From DATJWY01 sp035500775 (GTDB lineage: Bacteria > Pseudomonadota > Alphaproteobacteria > Acetobacterales > Acetobacteraceae), in contig DATJWY010000074.1 in NCBI GenBank assembly GCA_035500775.1, positions 1 to 6,836 of the forward strand: a stretch of DNA of 6,836 nucleotides, written 5' to 3'. A model generated the notes under the pieces. The model saw only the letters and a program-made list of their open reading frames with translations. It did no database searches and was not told the origin of the DNA. Positions 6,034 through 6,836 of this stretch are shown here, piece by piece (position 1 is the stretch's first letter; the number at the start of each line of letters is the position of its first letter). A program made the position numbers and the translations under genes.

Positions 6034-6836
6034 ATGTGCGGTATCGTCGGCGTTATCGGCTCCCGGCCGGCTGCCCCCGTTCTCATGGAGGCGCTGCAGC
6101 GCCTCGAATATCGCGGCTATGACAGCGCCGGCGTCGCGACGCTGGTGAACGGCCACATCGAGCGGCGGCGCGCCGAGGGCAAGCTCGCGCGGCTCGGCGC
6201 GGTGCTGGAGCGGGCGCCGCTGCCGGGTTTCACCGGTATCGGCCATACGCGCTGGGCGACGCATGGCGCCCCCACCGAGGGCAACGCCCATCCGCACGGC
6301 ACCGCCCGTGTCTCGGTGGTGCATAACGGCATCATCGAGAACCATGCCGAGCTGCGCGCCGAGCTGGAGGCCGCGGGGCAGGAATTCAGCACCGAGACCG
6401 ACACCGAGACGATCGTGCAGCTGATCGATCTCCATCTGCGCCAGGGCATGACCCCGGTTGACGCGGCCGGCGCCGCGTTTCGCCGGCTGGAGGGCGCCTA
6501 CGCGGTCGCCATCATCTTCGCCGGCCATCCGGAGATGATCATCGGCGCCCAGCATGGTGCGCCCCTCGCCGTCGGGTTCGGCGGCGACGAGATGTTCCTG
6601 GGCTCCGACAGCCTCGCTCTGGCGCCGTTGACCCAGCGCATCGCCTATTTGCGCGACGGCGACTGGGTGGTGGTGACCCGCGATGGCGCCCGCTTCCTCG
6701 ACATCGCGACCGGCGCCGAGGTGCAGCGGGAAATCCGGCTGACCGCCTATAGCGGCGCCGCGATCGGCAAGGGCGGGTTCCGCCACTACATGGAGAAGGA
6801 GCTGCACGAGCATCCCTCGGTGATCGGGGAGACGCT
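6034..6836 (+). CDS. glmS: Glutamine-fructose-6-phosphate aminotransferase, N-terminal part (runs off the window)
   Basis: GlmS converts fructose-6-phosphate and glutamine to glucosamine-6-phosphate and glutamate, the first committed step to UDP-GlcNAc. About 267 of the roughly 607 residues are present. The frame is open to the window end without a stop. The start MCGIVGVIGSRP supplies the catalytic N-terminal Cys exposed after Met removal. Glutaminase-domain landmarks follow in order: LEYRGYDSAG, GHTRWATHG (Arg about 73), VVHNGIIEN (Asn/Gly about 98-99), TETDTE (Asp about 123) and GAYAVAI. The segment HYMEKELHEHPSVIGET at the edge is the conserved hinge leading into the SIS isomerase domains, which lie outside. 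AGGAG at 6017-6021, inside the end of glmU, is the likely ribosome binding site although its 12-base spacing is long. The three-base gap to glmU suggests coupled translation. Confidence 0.97.
   Translation, partial: MCGIVGVIGSRPAAPVLMEALQRLEYRGYDSAGVATLVNGHIERRRAEGKLARLGAVLERAPLPGFTGIGHTRWATHGAPTEGNAHPHGTARVSVVHNGIIENHAELRAELEAAGQEFSTETDTETIVQLIDLHLRQGMTPVDAAGAAFRRLEGAYAVAIIFAGHPEMIIGAQHGAPLAVGFGGDEMFLGSDSLALAPLTQRIAYLRDGDWVVVTRDGARFLDIATGAEVQREIRLTAYSGAAIGKGGFRHYMEKELHEHPSVIGET

Noticed and set aside
4116..6122. A 668-codon plus-strand frame overlapping gph and glmU.
   Set aside because: It is a shifted shadow of glmU, full of arginine and glycine, and it begins antisense within gph. GlmU in its own frame carries all catalytic motifs.
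4114..6813. An 899-codon open frame on the minus strand across glmU and glmS.
   Set aside because: It is antisense to two clearly recognised essential genes. Its residues are rich in Asp, His, Arg, Ala and Gly, as expected from the antisense of GC-rich codons, and it shows no recognisable domain.

Overview
The window looks like chromosomal DNA from a GC-rich alphaproteobacterium, most likely Acetobacteraceae or another Rhodospirillales. This rests on the base composition, the character of the glmU, glmS and gph proteins, the DUF3108-like protein, and a GC-rich palindromic intergenic repeat of a kind I associate with that family. The assignment is inference from recognition, not from a search.

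Layout, left to right. (1) Positions 1-816 hold a short leader and a gene for a small exported protein of unknown function, built from two tandem copies of a beta-rich module. (2) Positions 817-1258 are a scar. The N-terminal helix-turn-helix end of an IS630-family transposase breaks off after about 49 codons and runs into a palindrome-rich intergenic repeat. Part of that repeat probably terminates the gene that follows on the opposite strand. (3) Positions 1259-2611 (minus strand) encode a DAO-type FAD-dependent amine/amino-acid oxidoreductase; a strong ribosome binding site sets its start at a GTG inside a longer reading frame. (4) Positions 2867-2987 contain tRNA-Val(CAC) on the minus strand with an almost consensus sigma70 promoter. 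(5) Positions 3036-3938 encode an exported DUF3108-like protein with a repetitive Q/A/P/G linker. (6) Positions 3966-4622 (minus strand) encode a Gph-type phosphoglycolate phosphatase, convergent with the DUF3108 gene and divergent from glmU. (7) Positions 4711-6836 carry glmU followed three bases later by glmS, which runs off the right edge.

How the genes fit together. glmS makes glucosamine-6-phosphate from fructose-6-phosphate and glutamine. GlmU later acetylates glucosamine-1-phosphate and activates it to UDP-GlcNAc, the precursor for peptidoglycan and lipid A. The two genes form a tight probable operon. Gph is a housekeeping metabolite-repair enzyme that shares the 88-bp divergent control region with glmU. 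The other genes look like independent single-gene units.

I found no convincing new multi-gene system. The window is mostly ordinary chromosome. The parts most worth a second look are the transposase/palindrome junction, the duplicated-module exported protein, and the promoter arrangement between the tRNA and the DUF3108 gene.
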